A stretch of DNA of 64,000 nt from positions 930,001-994,000 of the forward strand of contig JAJSPD010000009.1 of assembly GCA_021307315.1 (NCBI GenBank), written 5' to 3'. Origin of the DNA: Bisporella sp. PMI_857 (taxonomy: Eukaryota > Ascomycota > Leotiomycetes > Helotiales > Helotiaceae). This document shows, one piece after another, positions 24,219 through 36,341 of this stretch. Positions within the stretch are counted from its first letter, which is position 1. Every line of letters starts with the position of its first letter. A model generated the notes under the pieces. That model worked only from the letters and a program-made list of their open reading frames with translations, did not search any database and had not been told where the DNA came from. The translations under genes and the position numbers were made by a program.

Positions 24219-24770
24219 ATGGAACACACTAAATGCTTACTCCGCACAAACATCTTTCGGGCAATCGCATCACGTGCGCGTGGACATCACATCGATGTCA
24301 CAGCTCGAGTGAGGTCGTCGGTTTTGGGGCAAGCTCAAGCTCCCGCTCCCTATAATCGACGTCACGCCACCTCTACACCCCAAGCCCGAAACACGTTCCT
24401 TTCACCTGTCCGAGTCACATACGCACGATTCTGTTCTTCTGCGGTCGAAGCCACCACCACTACCACCACCGAACCAGCCATACTCCCCAACCATCGATTG
24501 CTTGCCAGGACCTTCCACCGGGTGCCCGCCAGCACGAGGAATCTGAGCGCCGGCTCGAGGCGGGGCCTCGGGAGCAATCAGCATCCCACCGAGGAGAAGG
24601 ACACGCACAACGTACTGACGGACGCGGTGAAGGATGCGAAGAACGAGAGGTCCGAGGGGACCGCTAGCCGGGGGACGGGGAACCCTGCTACCAGCGAGAA
24701 GAGCGGGGTGAGTTTGTTCTCTTTGAGGGGCGGTGATGAGGGCTGATGAATTTTGTAGAAGGGAAGGTAG
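24219..24770 (+). CDS. Small, possibly mitochondrial hypothetical protein
   Basis: Predicted 166-aa protein. The start is ATG 24219, and a likely 51-nt intron (24708-24758, GTGAGT to TTGTAG) gives the terminus SEKSG-KGR; without it the frame runs to 24746. The N-terminal 60 residues contain many Arg, Ser and Ala and almost no acidic residues (MEHTKCLLRTNIFRAIASRA), which resembles a mitochondrial presequence. The rest is hydrophilic, ending in a low-complexity Lys/Glu/Gly/Thr-rich tail like those of small fungal mitochondrial or stress-related proteins. No conserved domain or membrane segment was recognised. The local GC content is higher than in flanking DNA, which favours a coding region. 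Confidence 0.55.
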
Positions 24771-25162
24771 AACGGTGTGATGCTCTGGTGAGGAATGGGT
24801 TGGGGAGGTCGGGAGCGCTTTATAGGATCACGGGATGCGTGCTAGGCATTGCGAAGATCTGAAAGCATTTCCGATGTAGCCTTGCTGCTATCAAGATGTA
24901 CCATATATCTGTATCATATCAATGCGATTACCATGCGCCTCTTGCATCGTCTAGATGATAGATACCTTCAGATAACTGCACTGTAAGAAAGATAAAACAT
25001 AATCAAAGAGGTAGTCTGTCACTTCAACGTGTCTATTCCCATAATCCATCCGTCTGCCAGGCTTTATATCCAACCAGAGATACCTCAGACGCCAGTGCAA
25101 TGCATTTGTGATCCCGACCAACGCCAAAGCTATGCTAGTAATTCTCCACGAAGTTTTATAGT
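24771..25162. other. Convergent 3' flanks
   Basis: Spacer between the ends of two convergent genes. No feature was recognised. Confidence 0.5.
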
Positions 25163-26565
25163 CTATGCTCGTCCAACCTTGAACGACAGCACATCATTCT
25201 TGCCAATGGCAACGAGGTCGTCCTCCGAGACTCTAACGCCGCCAGATCCCTCAACATAAGCCAGAGGCGCATCTCCCATGATCTTTCGACCGACCTCGGC
25301 AACAGTGGTGTTCTTTTTCACAAGCACGCAGTCTCTAAATACGGCGCTTGAGCCAGAGGCTCCCGAGGCAAAAGTGTTGACGTTCCGAACGGGAAAGACC
25401 GGGACTAACCCTAGTAACTCTGCTGCTCGAGAGAGGACTTGGACTACACCTGTTGAGCCGAATCGGTATCTACATATTTGTTAGCATTGTCCTGCAGTAT
25501 GGAAATTTATGGTTCCGTACAATACCATGTCTTTGAGATTTTCTATGCGTGTCTTGAGTTTTTCATCCAGTTCCTTCAAGCCACCACCCTCGGGATCACC
25601 ATCCGCAATTAGATCTTCTCTAGTATCTACGAACTCGCTGCCCTCTGTATACTTCACGAAACCCTGCTTGGCAAGCTTTCTCAAGAATACCTCTGATATG
25701 GCCGAGCAAAGAACTATGGACTTAGGATCCTGCATCTTCGCAATCTTACTAATATTCTTATCCGCATCCGCATGATCAATCTTATTCAGCGCAATGACCG
25801 TTGGGAATTTCTCATCGGTGAACGCCTGCACAACCTTATCGACCGTCTCATCCGACCAATGCTCCAAGGGCTCCTTTAGCGCCAGCCGGTCCAATGTCCT
25901 CGCTACCACCGCAGCCGTACTCCCGTATCCGGAGAACTGCCCTTGAAGTGTTTCCACTGCCGTAGCCTTGACAGCGACGTGTCTCCGCTTGATTGAGCCC
26001 CACTTCTGCATCAGGTTTCCTCGAATCCATTGTACGATCTCGGAGCGCAGCCAGACGATGTCTTGACTTGGGTCGTAGCCTCGAGTTGCCTTGCCTTCTG
26101 CGTCTGTAGTCCCGCTGACATCTACGACGTGGACGAGCGCATCAGCGTGTCGTAAGTCGTCTAGAAATTTGTTTCCCAACCCTTTCCCTTCATGCGCGCC
26201 TGGCACCAATCCTGCCACGTCCAGGAGCTCTATGGGCACCGATCTCTTGCCATCAACACATGCGCCATAGTTGGGCTTGCATCTTTCGGAGACGTTGAAG
26301 CGGGCGCAGGCACATTCGATCTGGAGGTAGCCGATTGCTCTTTGGGGATCGATAGTGGTGAAGCTACAAAATTCAGCATGTTATTACCATGGATTCTCTG
26401 GCATTCTTCTTACGGGAAATTCCCTACTACTCGTGAGCTTCAGCCTGTGGCAGAGAACGTGAAATACCCACCAACTTTGGAGGAAGCATCAGTTAAGCTG
26501 TTTAAAGTTGTGCTTTTTCCTGATGATGGCTTCCCAACCAGACCGATCAGTGGATCACGCCCCAT
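25163..26565 (-). CDS. OBG-family GTPase (YchF/archaeal-type), TGS domain
   Basis: GTP-binding protein of the OBG superfamily, ribosome- or translation-associated by family. The exons are 26565-26472, a 10-nt microexon 26423-26414, 26363-25521 and 25470-25163, giving about 417 aa. The P-loop GKPSSGKST (G1) is near residue 11. The splice series yields KVGNFPFTTIDP, the conserved G2 region, which exists only if the microexon is included. [19 protein letters not shown] is G3, [11 protein letters not shown] is G4 and CSAISE is G5. A helical insert follows G3. The C-terminus ([30 protein letters not shown]) is a TGS domain. The long ORF alone would start after G1 and G2 and would not be a functional GTPase. 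Confidence 0.88.
26414..26423 (-). other. 10-nt microexon of the OBG GTPase
   Basis: On the minus strand, AG / GGAATTTCCC / GTAAG lies between introns of 48 nt (26471-26424) and 50 nt (26413-26364). It supplies G-N-F-P of the G2 motif in frame. Confidence 0.75.
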
Positions 26566-27695
26566 CTTGTCTTTGGTAGAGAACTCCCCGACGGGTTGAA
26601 AATGAAGGCATTGTGCACAATCAATTATCTGAGGTTGAAGGAAAATTTAGGTTTGAATTTGGCACGTGATTGATGGAGGGGTATCTATCTAATCAGCCCG
26701 TGGATTGTTTTTTCAAAGAGATATCTCAGGCACCGTGTCTATGGAGCTCGAAACCATGAAAACCATTTCCTAATTCTTTGGATCCTCTTGTTTCAAAGTT
26801 CGAAGAAAGGTATTACAGTACCTATTCCCAAGCCGGTTATCGGCATCAGCCACATCACACCTGGGAGCATCATGCCCAAATCCTGGAGATTCCAACTTGA
26901 AAACTTTCAAATTTGAGGGTCCGGAAAGAACGGAACATACTTTACACGTTATAATTGCATTACTGCGCCACTGTTTCCGAGCACGTATCGCCGCTACCTC
27001 GGGAGCTGGTTCTGAGAACAACATGCTGGTCAGGACATGTGGTCTGTGGACATGCTTGCATGACGAAGTGAAGACGGGAATGACCACTTCAGCAGGGAAC
27101 AAGTTTGGCGAACGCTTGTTTGTTTCCCACAGAGTGAAATATCCCAAGAATAGAAGAATAGACTGGTTTCTTTGCAGCTACTTACTTGTAATGCCCCAAA
27201 AAGGGGTGGCGGCAGATCTCGTGTCATTGAAGTCATCAGCCACAGCTTGAACACGCACTTCTTCAGCACCCAGCTGTACATCCCTTCCCACCCCCAAGAG
27301 AAGAAACCCACTTTATTGTGAAAATCATCAAATCATCCCCGGCCGGCAGTCTTGGTCTGGATCTCCTGCTTTGCTTAACCTTCTTCCCTCCGGAATAGTT
27401 GGCTGGGCTTGTCGCCCCATCTGGTTGTGAAGCCATTATTTCCTTGGCATGAGTAATCTACGTCATGATTGTGGCTGGACTTGACCGGGATTAACAACGT
27501 TTTCGTCACTCCAGATCGCATCGGTCTCCATGATAAAAGGAAAGCTTCCCAGTCACATTTTCTTCATCTTTCTTCAATCCACAGACACACTCTACTACAT
27601 ATCTCAAAAACAAACTTGCTAAGCGCAAACTTCCATCCCTAAGGCCTAACAAACACTTTCTCTTCAAAAAGTCTCTTAACTACAAATTAGTCAAC
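26566..27695. other. Divergent promoter region of GTPase and PMP3
   Basis: 1.1-kb region between divergent genes. A stress-element-like AGGGG lies at 27202-27206, and a pyrimidine-rich leader (about 27560-27690) immediately precedes the PMP3 start. No gene was recognised. Confidence 0.45.
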
Positions 27696-27992
27696 ATGCC
27701 TTTCACTGCAAGGTAAGCTGCTCCCCCCGCTTCATAGTCGTACGCACTTGGTAATTGGCGGATTGCAGGCTGACTTTTGAACAGCGACATCTGTAAAATC
27801 ATCCTTGCCATCATCCTCCCACCTCTTGGTGTTTTTCTCGAGCGCGGATGCGGTGCTGATCTCTTGATCAACATCCTGCTCACCATCTTGGGATAGTATG
27901 TACTCTGATGCTCACGACGAATGAACACATACTGACTACAAAACAGCATTCCTGGAATCATCCACGCTTTGTACATCATTTTAAAGTACTAA
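27696..27992 (+). CDS. PMP3: Plasma-membrane proteolipid 3 (PMP3/UPF0057)
   Basis: Small hydrophobic membrane protein of 57 aa that influences plasma-membrane potential and cation tolerance in fungi. The exons are 27696-27712, 27785-27895 and 27947-27992, too short for ordinary ORF finding. Spliced, it begins MPFTASDICKIILAIILPPL. The family hallmark LPPLGVFLERGCGADLLINI is complete, and GYIPGIIHALYIILKY closes it. Two transmembrane helices fill nearly the whole protein. Both introns are GT-AG and in frame. Length and sequence match the family end to end. Homologues are usually stress-inducible. Confidence 0.95.
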
Positions 27993-28913
27993 GCGCGCAA
28001 TGGCCCGACGCTACTTCCTCGCCACTCATCCATCCTCACGAAGTCCGTCACACACTTCAATGACTTTTCATTAATCTTTCATAATCGGAGTTGCGCGACC
28101 TCCAGTCCAGCGCTCGACACATCGTCTCAAGATTAATGGCCTCGTCTTGGCTCGCTGGCTGGGTTGCACGAGGGAAATGAGATCCACCGAGTGGTACTGG
28201 TGCGGAAGATATGAATGGGTTTAGCATTGGGTTTCTTTAGCCAGCAGTGTACGCGCTCTGAGCTGGTTTTTATTTGGAGGCATTCATGATACCATTACTT
28301 AATTCGAATCAGATGATTCTTGATACCCCCCTAAGACAATGCATCCGAAGATGCCGTGCGAATTCCCTGCTTTTCGTGACTGTGACATGCAAACTCTCTT
28401 ACATATTGGCGGTGACAACTATAGATTTAGCATAATTCAATATTTGCCCTAGTAAAGTATTTATCACTGGGCTACCCATGGTCGTGCTTGCATGAGGAGC
28501 AAGTAGTTAAGGGGATATATCGATTAAGTCATCGTGATAAAGAGATGAAGCTCATAACGGTAATAAATTCTGGTTACAGTCTTACTGTAATTTATCTCAC
28601 GAAAAATATTGATTTAATTGAATTATGTCACAGGCCAGTGAATGTTTAATGTATCGTCAACTGAGAAGGCTTTTGATACCCAAGAAACAAGTCTGGGACT
28701 GAATCCACAAGCAAAAAAAAAAGCTCCACTTTCCACAAACCTCAGTTTCCAGGCTGCAATATTGGACCAGAAAAATCTTGGCACTCGGCACGCAACCACA
28801 AATCCCAAAATTAATTTCGTACCGACCTCGAAACTTCAGAAATCCATCAAGTCACCGACCCAACTCAAGGATTGTAGGATATTTACTTCTTTGCAATCAC
28901 TTCCAAACATAAA
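27993..28913. other. Intergenic region upstream of RPL22
   Basis: 0.9 kb of AT-rich DNA separates two co-oriented genes. The open frame at 28642-28989 overlaps the RPL22 start region and looks non-coding. Confidence 0.5.
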
Positions 28914-29520
28914 ATGGCACCTACAGTACGTACATGACATTGCTTTGCTGTTGGCCCGCCCCGAAACGGGTTGCGGCGTGATACAGTAGGCTAAGATCAG
29001 TGTAGAAATCAGGACCCAAGGGCAAGCAGGCCAAGGTTACGAAGAAGGTATGTATCCCTTCCTCATCTCATCTCCAACAATTTATACCGGGATCGAGAGG
29101 AATTGGATGAGAGGATGAGGGCTGATTAATGATAGTTCATCATCAACGCTTCGCAGCCCGCCAGCGACAAAATCTTCGACGTCTCCGCCTTCGAGAAGTT
29201 CCTCCAGGACAAGATCAAGGTCGACGGCCGTGTCGGCAACCTCGGCGATACCGTCCAGATCTCCCAGCAGGGAGAGGGCAAGATCGAGGTCATCGCGCAC
29301 ACTCAATTCTCTGGCAGATATCTCAAGTACTTGTTAGTATTCCCTATCAAGATATCGAACATTGGAGGCAGGATGGTGCTGATCAACCGATAGGACAAAG
29401 AAGTTCCTGAAGAAGCAACAGCTCCGTGACTGGCTCCGCGTTGTTTCGACCTCGAAGGGTGTCTATGAGCTCCGATTCTTCAACGTTGTCAATAACGAGG
29501 AGGAGGAGGACGATGAGTAA
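28914..29520 (+). CDS. RPL22: 60S ribosomal protein L22 (eL22)
   Basis: Structural protein of the large cytosolic ribosomal subunit, about 122 aa. The exons are 28914 to about 28929, about 29013-29047, 29136-29332 and 29394-29520. Conserved blocks are [40 protein letters not shown] and [20 protein letters not shown] (joined by the last splice). [20 protein letters not shown] follows, with the acidic tail NNEEEEDDE typical of L22. The first intron is ambiguous: donor GTACGT with acceptor 29020 gives MAPTGKQ, while donor GTACAT with acceptor 29012 gives MAPTVRPKGKQ; both keep frame. Many short introns near the 5' end are usual for fungal ribosomal-protein genes. Confidence 0.93.
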
Positions 29521-29809
29521 ATGGTCAAAATGATGGATAGATAGATGGGATTTTGGACAATGCGTCGGAAGGGCCATGAACCACTTCCATCTAGGTAGCT
29601 GAGCAATGAGATTTGCATCTACCACCCACAACTATTCTCAAAATTTCTCAGCGGCTATTATAGTTCCGATTGTTTACTTCTGATCAAGAAAGTGGTTCAA
29701 GTGACACTTTGCATTAGGGACCCGAAATTTTCACCAACCAAATTCAAGCGACTTCTTTTGTTTTCTCAACCATTGCCTTTGATGTTTAGTCTATCATAAC
29801 CACCACCCT

Positions 29810-30875
29810 CTAATAACCATCATCTTTAACCCCAGTCCTCCTTTCCAGCGCAATCCGCTCCTGGTTTGCCGCCACCCACCATGCATGCGTGGGATCTTTT
29901 GAGATATTGTTGCCTGCCGCATCCATCTCATCCCATGGCTTCGGCGCCAAAATATAATGAATATTCTTTACCTTATCATCCTGCCAGATCTGGTGATGCA
30001 CGCCCTCCCATCTCAAAGTCTTCAAGGCATTGTAGATGTAAGGAAGAGGCACCCAGCAGCCTTTGAAGAGGTCTGACAAGAGAGACTGATCCGCGAAATC
30101 CATGTCAATGACTGCGTCGGACTCCATGTGTGCGAGGATCAGGTTGTAGACGGCCGTTGAGGGGTTCACAACCTGCAGCCCGCCATTCATGAAGCCTAGG
30201 GGGCCGACAGCAGGATCTGGACCGGTAGTTTGTGCGATTTCCGGGGTGGAATGTTGGCTTGTAAAGGCACAGTTCTCTGGAATCCTGATTCCCTCCATCA
30301 GTTCTTCTGTTCAAAGCTGGGCACACAAAACATTAAAAAATGAGACATACCAATCCTTAGGATAATGCGGCTTCTTCAGCGGGTTACAAACGCATGCGTG
30401 TCCCGCAGCAAAAACCCGCTTTCCCTTCCCCTCCAGCTCCGGCCCATCAAGCTCCAGCTCCATCAGCTCGTCCATGTTCTGCAAAACCAACATATCGCTG
30501 TCCAATTGCACCACGCGATCATACTCGGTCAGGCTGAATGGCGTGAGCTTGCTCCAGCAATCGTAGAAACGCGGGTCGTTGGAGTAATCCTTTCCGGCTT
30601 TGGGAAGCAGGTACTCGATGCGCTGCTTAGGTATCCCGCGCGCCTCGAGCGCCGCATGTCCTTCGGCCGGGAACGCATCAGTGTATAGGGCGACCAAGGG
30701 ATATTTGGAGCCGTGCTTCTTGAGGGAGTAGTCAAGGGTTATGAGGCCAGAGAGGTATTTCGTGTTGGTGATGAGGGTGGTCCAGACTGAATTTTGATTG
30801 TCAGTACTTCTGGCAAACGGAGAGATGGGAGGAGGTACCTTTCTTTGACTCCGTAGCCCTTCTGGATTCCGCCAT
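29810..30875 (-). CDS. Glycosyltransferase family 8 (glycogenin/galactinol-synthase-like)
   Basis: GT-A-fold retaining glycosyltransferase of family 8. The exons are 30875-30839, 30786-30351 and 30284-29810, giving about 315 aa; the second splice makes PKDW-IPENCAF. Near the N-terminus, TLITNTKYLSGLITLDYSLK is the nucleotide-sugar binding start of GT8. The metal-binding DxD motif is in VVQLDSDMLVLQNMDEL. PLGFMNGGLQVVNPS and DMDFADQSLLSDLF are conserved acceptor-side motifs. No signal peptide or membrane segment is evident, suggesting a cytosolic enzyme. Fungal homologues are usually annotated as galactinol-synthase- or glycogenin-like, and the acceptor is unknown. It is convergent with RPL22, with 289 bp between stop codons. 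Confidence 0.88.
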
Positions 30876-31404
30876 TCTGAGAGATTTTTGATATGGAAAG
30901 CCGCAAGGGGAATGTCCTAGAAGATATTTTATATTTATAGGAATACAAGGATGGGACTTTGTAGGTTGCGTAAGGAGCAAATAGATTGTCTCGGAGGAGG
31001 CACGTTGTTTGTCAACACATATTGCTGGTTCGGGGTACTAGATCGTTTATTCAAACTCCAGTATGGAGCGGCGACGCGTTCATCAACCTTCAATGTCAGA
31101 GAACATAACAATTCCTTTCCAAAAATGTGGTTCTTATGTTTGGTGTTTGGGCTTCACCCCACCATGGAACGGCTGCCCCTCCATGCCTTATGTTGTAGTC
31201 TACAGGGGTTTGCGGTCCCTGAGTGATTGGCGTCGAATCATCTCTCGTTTGATAATCATCCTAGTGAACTTCACCTCGACCTCGAGTTTGTATTGTGCAG
31301 GACGTTTTCTTGCAGTTCACGAAGGGTATTCAAATCAAAACTAGAGCCATAGGACGGGCACGAATGTCCACGATTGCGGCCTCGATACCGGCCGCATTTG
31401 GCCT
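30876..31404. other. Divergent promoter region
   Basis: About 0.5 kb between the divergent GT8 and mitochondrial-carrier genes. No gene or strong motif was recognised. Confidence 0.5.
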
Positions 31405-32543
31405 ATGTCGTCCGCCAGTACCGAGTATGGAACGGCGATAAAGGAGGGAGAGAAAAATGCCGTTGTGCTGAAGGATAAGAAGGAAAATGCAAAAAATTAC
31501 AAAGGATTCTTTGCCGGTATCTTTTCGGGTGTGACAAAGTTGGCTGGTAAGCTATTTATTATCTCCTTATTTCTCAATCCTGCTCTTCCAAACGCTTCCT
31601 TCAAACCAAAGTGGAGCTTAGTCACATATCTCTGTATAACATAAAATACTAACAGATAGCAGTTGGCCATCCCTTCGACACCATAAAAGTCCGCCTGCAA
31701 ACTTCCGAAAAATCCAAGTTCCGCGGTCCCCTCGATTGCCTCCTCCAAACGATCCGTAAAGAAGGAGTATTCGGCCTCTACAAGGGGGCGACTCCCCCGT
31801 TGGTAGGATGGATGTTCATGGACTCCATCATGCTCGGCTCCTTAACATTCTACCGCCGTCTCCTCCACGAACAACTCTTCTCGCCCTCCCGCATGCTCGC
31901 CTCTCCCAATGGCCTCTCCAGCCGCGATTCTCCCCTTACCAACCCTCAAGCACACAAACTTCCCACCATTGGACACGCAATGGCAGGGGTGATGGCCGGG
32001 GCGACTGTCTCTTTCATTGCTGCGCCGGTTGAGCACATAAAGGCTCGATTGCAGATTCAATACTCCAATAAGAAGTCAGAGAGGCTGTATAAGGGACCGA
32101 TAGACTGCGCGAAGAAGATCCATAAGTTTCACGGAATACCAGGTCTTTACCATGGCTTGGCCGCAACCTTGCTCTTCCGAAGCTTCTTCTTTTTCTGGTG
32201 GGGCTCGTATGATATCTTCACGCGCTTCTTCACCGAGAAGACAAGTCTTTCTACGCCGGTGATAAATTTCTGGGCCGGTGGACTGTCCGCACAGATTTTT
32301 TGGATTACGAGTTATCCGTCTGATGTTGTGAAGCAGCGGATCATGACTGATCCCCTAGCTGGTGGTTTGAATGATGGCACTAGGAGGTTTCCTAACTGGA
32401 GGACAGCCGCCGCGGCTGTTTATAGGGAGAATGGATGGAGAGGATACTGGCGGGGCTTTGTGCCCTGTTTCTTGAGAGCATTTCCGGCAAATGCGATGGC
32501 GCTTGTTGCGTTCGAGGGTGTGATGAGAGCGTTGCCTAAATGA
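31405..32543 (+). CDS. Mitochondrial carrier protein (YMC1/CRC1-like)
   Basis: Solute carrier of the inner mitochondrial membrane (SLC25 family), 341 aa. The exons are 31405-31546 and 31660-32543; the splice reconstructs LAAVGHPFDTIKVRLQ. Three tandem carrier repeats are visible through their PX[DE]XX[KR] signatures: PFDTIKVRLQ, PVEHIKARLQ and PSDVVKQRI. Each is followed by the usual GLYKG/GLYHG/GYWRG element. A loop of about 30 residues (SPSRMLASPNGLSSRDSPLT) separates repeats 1 and 2. The aromatic run FFFFWWGSYD in helix 4 is distinctive. The overall look is of the organic acid / acylcarnitine-like branch, but the substrate cannot be fixed. Confidence 0.88.
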
Positions 32544-32877
32544 AGAAGGATGATCATGACTGAAAATATCAATGCCATGTACAAATATCATGTATAGAGT
32601 ATAATAGACCCATCTCCCTTCGCTCACTGATATCGATCTAGATAATGGGTCTCCACAAGACTCCTTGCTGTTTACATCGTTCAAGTATAGAGCTGGCTCT
32701 CCTTAACCTTCGGTTGATAGATGGGCAATGTTAAAGCCTGGTAGAACCTGCGCGCCTGAAGCACATGAATCTAGAGGGTATCATTTTGTATTATATTTCA
32801 AGATCGCTATGCTAACCTAAACTCCATGATCTTTGAAGAACGCCACATCAATGCCTTTTTATTCTGCCCACTGTATC
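32544..32877. other. Convergent 3' flanks
   Basis: Spacer between the ends of the carrier and NUP85 genes. No feature was recognised. Confidence 0.5.
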
Positions 32878-35800
32878 TTACATTCTATTATCAACTTCCA
32901 CTAACCATGCCTTCGCTAAATCCTTCGCTAAACCAAGTCTCAAAATCCTTAACACGTCCTCTGCAGTTGTAGTAGCCGAGATTCCGCTTCGCCAGTCCCA
33001 TCCACGTTTCACGTTGCCTTTCACCAACACGCCGCTGCTGCTCATCGATTGCTTGAGTTGCGAGGCCACCATTGAGCTACCAACAAGAGAAAAGTTACTG
33101 GTACCGCTAAGATTCGATACTGATTTGCGCAGCATATCTGAGGGAGAAGAGCCTTTAAGTCCTTGGCCTGACGCGATGACGGCTTGTAAGAACTCGCTAC
33201 AAGCTGTGTATACGCGTGGACCCACAGTTTGGAGGTCTTCGATAGCCTTGAGTAAGATGTCTATTTGGGTCACGGTGAGCGAGGATCTGGACTGGTTGAC
33301 GAAAACCATTGATTCGCCGAGCAGGGCAAGTAAATAGTCGACCCCCACGACCGCTCCACGTTCCTCGTCAAAGAGGCCTCCGCGGATATTATCATCGGAA
33401 CTGGTAATCACCGCCAACAGGGCAGCGGCCGCTTCTTCTTTGCGAGCTATAGAACCTAATTGTGGCTTTTCACCAATAGGGGTATTCACTTCTTGGTCTC
33501 GGAGAATATAAAACCTCCGGAGGGTTGCATATCCGCTCAAATTCAGGTGGAGAAGCTCGGCTGCTTCCACATCCATCCTCGAAAGCTCAACTAAAGTGTT
33601 TTTAGGTGCTGCGATCAGGCGTCTCAGATAGTCATCTAACTCAGAGTCTGTCGGGAAGGCTGTTGACTGCATCAATGAGTACGAAATAAGGAGGTCTAGG
33701 ACATCCTTGGCTTTTTGTGCTTTGTGGGCTAACGCGTAGTACCACAACGCCTCGCCGTACTTGTGAGTTGAGTTTGCAAGAACATTAGCATATGACTAGA
33801 TGCCAGTTAGAAAAACCTTTAGATCCGTAACTAGTCTTTCTTACCTCGGCTACGCTTTCAGCATGGTCTCCCATCCCAATCCTGTGCAAGAGTTGCCAGG
33901 CTTTGTCGACTGTCGTCGCCGAGTCCAACGATAATCTCTTCAAGAAATCTCCAACCATCTCTTTCGAACGAGATTCAGACTCCAGTCTACCAAGGACTGC
34001 CAGTGCTATTTCCCACCCGTCCCTTGAAACGGTTCGAGTCTTTAGCTTTCCGCGCTGAGACACAGCCCTCGCATATGCGATGAGTGTCTGATCCTTCGCA
34101 CCATCCGCTTTGGATGGAGATGAATTTACTCCAAGCAGGTCTAAATCTTCTTGATCTAGACTTTCCATGGCTATGAGACTTTGCGGCTCGGCATGTGGAA
34201 GCCAGCCTGCTGCAGAAGCAATTTCTGCAACAGCGGAGGAGACGGGTCCTGACCAAGCTCGCAACAAGCCAACAACTGCTTCATTATCTCCTTCAAGCAG
34301 AGAGGCGAGGCCGAGTTCAATTGGATTTGAGCTATCAACTTGCAACTCAGACGACTCAGCCGTCGCCGTATCAAAAGCCCGTCTTAATTTACGCAAGTAC
34401 ATTTCTGAATCAGTATATCTCATAGATGGACGCTGGCCTGCTTTTGAACGACCAAGACCTACTCGTCTATCCTCTCTACCGTCGTCCCACCAAACAAGTA
34501 GCCCGACTGTGGCTTCACACCAATCCTGGGCATTAGAAAGAAGTACGTTGGAGTCTCCTATAAGAAGGCCATAAAGACTTTGGAGTTGTTGATAGATATA
34601 CCACGGCACTTGACTTTCTGCTTTTCTCGCAGTCCGACTGTAGGTGTCGGTTCCCCCTGAAATGCCAAAATCCGAAATCTCGTTGGAATCTCTATTCTTG
34701 CCTTCTGCAAAGTTCCTTAAGTTTTCAAGGGCGTGAGAGGCTCGCACTCGGAATATGGTCCAGTCATCTCCTCTTGTATCCCAATTGTCATGCACGGCAG
34801 GACAGGAGTTAAGGACCTGCACTGCTGCGGTAATCACTTTTTCTATATTAGCAAGGGCTATCCCTTTATATCCAGCAGTCCGGTGGTCCCGAATATCATC
34901 CGCGTCTCCTTGAGCGTGTTTCCAGCCAGCATTACTTAATACTTCCACTACAGCAACGACTCTTCCACGAAGCAGTCCATTGAGTATTGTATCCCAGAAT
35001 AGAGCATGATTTGCTGGGCTTGGTCTGTGTGCCTGTATTTCTTCGAATTGGGATGGGAGAGGATCATGATGCTCATCTAGCCATTCAAGTAGGATTTGGG
35101 GGAGAGGCTTCAATACAGGCAATTCTGAAGACTTTATATTCTCAGCCGGAGGATGATGAATTTGTAATGTTAAACCGGCAAGGAAGTTGGCCTTTGCAAA
35201 ATTAGATGCCCTCTGTCCTGGGCCAATGGTTGACGTATATTCCTGTGAATCATGAATTGCAGTTTCGCGGTGATATGAAGCCCAAAGTGCTGTGAGGTCT
35301 CTTGATATGACCATCAGTGTATTATGTAGTGTTATTTCGTCCTCTGGGTCTTCGTCGTACAAACGAGTTACCAGAGCTTCCGTATTCAATATAACAGTAT
35401 CCGACTCGTCTACAACCGGTGCCCCTAGTCGACCGCATGTATCCTTGGCTAGTTTCCCATAGATCCCAGTTTTCTCGCGCACTGAAAACCCGAGCCCTCT
35501 CGTGTCTCTGAATCCCGCTGGAGTAGCTAAGAGATCTAGGTTGCTTCGTCCTTCGTCAGGCCAGTGTGGCGGAGCTGCATCAGGCGAAATATAATCTTCC
35601 ATCTCTTCCTCATCATCTCTTACACTATCTTCGTCCTCATAGTCGTATCCACGAGCCACAGCAAATCGATTATCATCTTCGTCTCTATATCCATCCTCGT
35701 CTTCATCATCCTGCTCTCCCCCATGGTCCATACCGTAGCTTGCGCGGCTGTTTGTAAAAATTTGAGAGTAGCCTTTATGCCCTTTATTTGTAGAAGGGCT

Positions 35801-36073
35801 ATTGAAATCGATTTGCGACGTATCAACTGTGCTTTGTTGTGAGAACGATAATGGTTTTAGTGGATTTGGTGTGGCACCAAACATGGAGCTATTAATGATG
35901 GAGGATGGCGGAAGACCCGCAGGTGTAAACGAGCCTCCTGATGAAGGCGGAGGTCCAGCTGGAGTAGTTGAAGGATTCGACGCGCCGAAAGAGAAGGCAT
36001 TGTATGAGTTCTTGTTTGGTGTTGATGGAGGGGGGCTAGAGGAATATTCAGGCGCCTGGAACCCCGACATCAT
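32878..36073 (-). CDS. NUP85: Nucleoporin Nup85
   Basis: Structural nucleoporin of the Y (Nup84/Nup107) complex, about 1048 aa. The exons are 36073-33845 and 33795-32878; the intron (GTAAGA, TCTAACTGG, CTAG) joins HAESVAE to SYANVLANS. The N-terminal 230 residues are Pro/Ser/Asn-rich with FG-like FSFGAS and MFGATP, then strongly acidic (QDDEDEDGYRDEDD). The rest is all-helical with the Nup85 signature segments, for example AGWKHAQGDADDIRDHRTAG and TVGLLVWWDDGREDR. GEALWYYALAHKAQKAKDVL lies just after the splice. Open reading extends upstream to an ATG at 36184, but MMSGFQAPEYSSSP at 36073 fits better and leaves room for a shared promoter. It is head to head with gamma-tubulin. Confidence 0.85.
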
Positions 36074-36341
36074 GAGTTGGGAAGCTTTTGTTGAGATTCG
36101 AGAGCTGAGTTTGCCAGGTATTGCTGCGCTATGTGTGTTTCTTATTACCACTAGTCGTTGCCGTACTGAGCAGAGGGTCAGCACTTTGATGAATATTTAC
36201 AAGTAAATTTCGAGCTTTCCACGCTAGCGAAGATCGCGTCGCCCAAACTTGACGCGACAACACCCCAATTGCAAGCCTTAAAAACCTCACTATTTTACGA
36301 TATTACCCAGAACTCATGAAGCATACTTCTATGCGGTAATA
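36074..36341. promoter_or_regulatory. Compact bidirectional promoter, NUP85 / gamma-tubulin
   Basis: Only 268 bp separate the two divergent start codons, so both promoters must overlap here. No TATA box stands out. If NUP85 uses the upstream ATG at 36184, the gap shrinks to 157 bp. Confidence 0.6.

Noticed and set aside
25481..26239. 252-codon ORF as the full GTPase
   Set aside because: It lacks the P-loop and G2 and ends in intron sequence; the four-exon model restores a complete GTPase with TGS domain.
28642..28989. 115-codon ORF overlapping the RPL22 start
   Set aside because: It overlaps RPL22 exon 1 in another frame and runs into its intron; no recognisable protein.
35620..35842. ORFs on both strands inside NUP85
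   Set aside because: Shadows of the acidic, repetitive NUP85 N-terminus.
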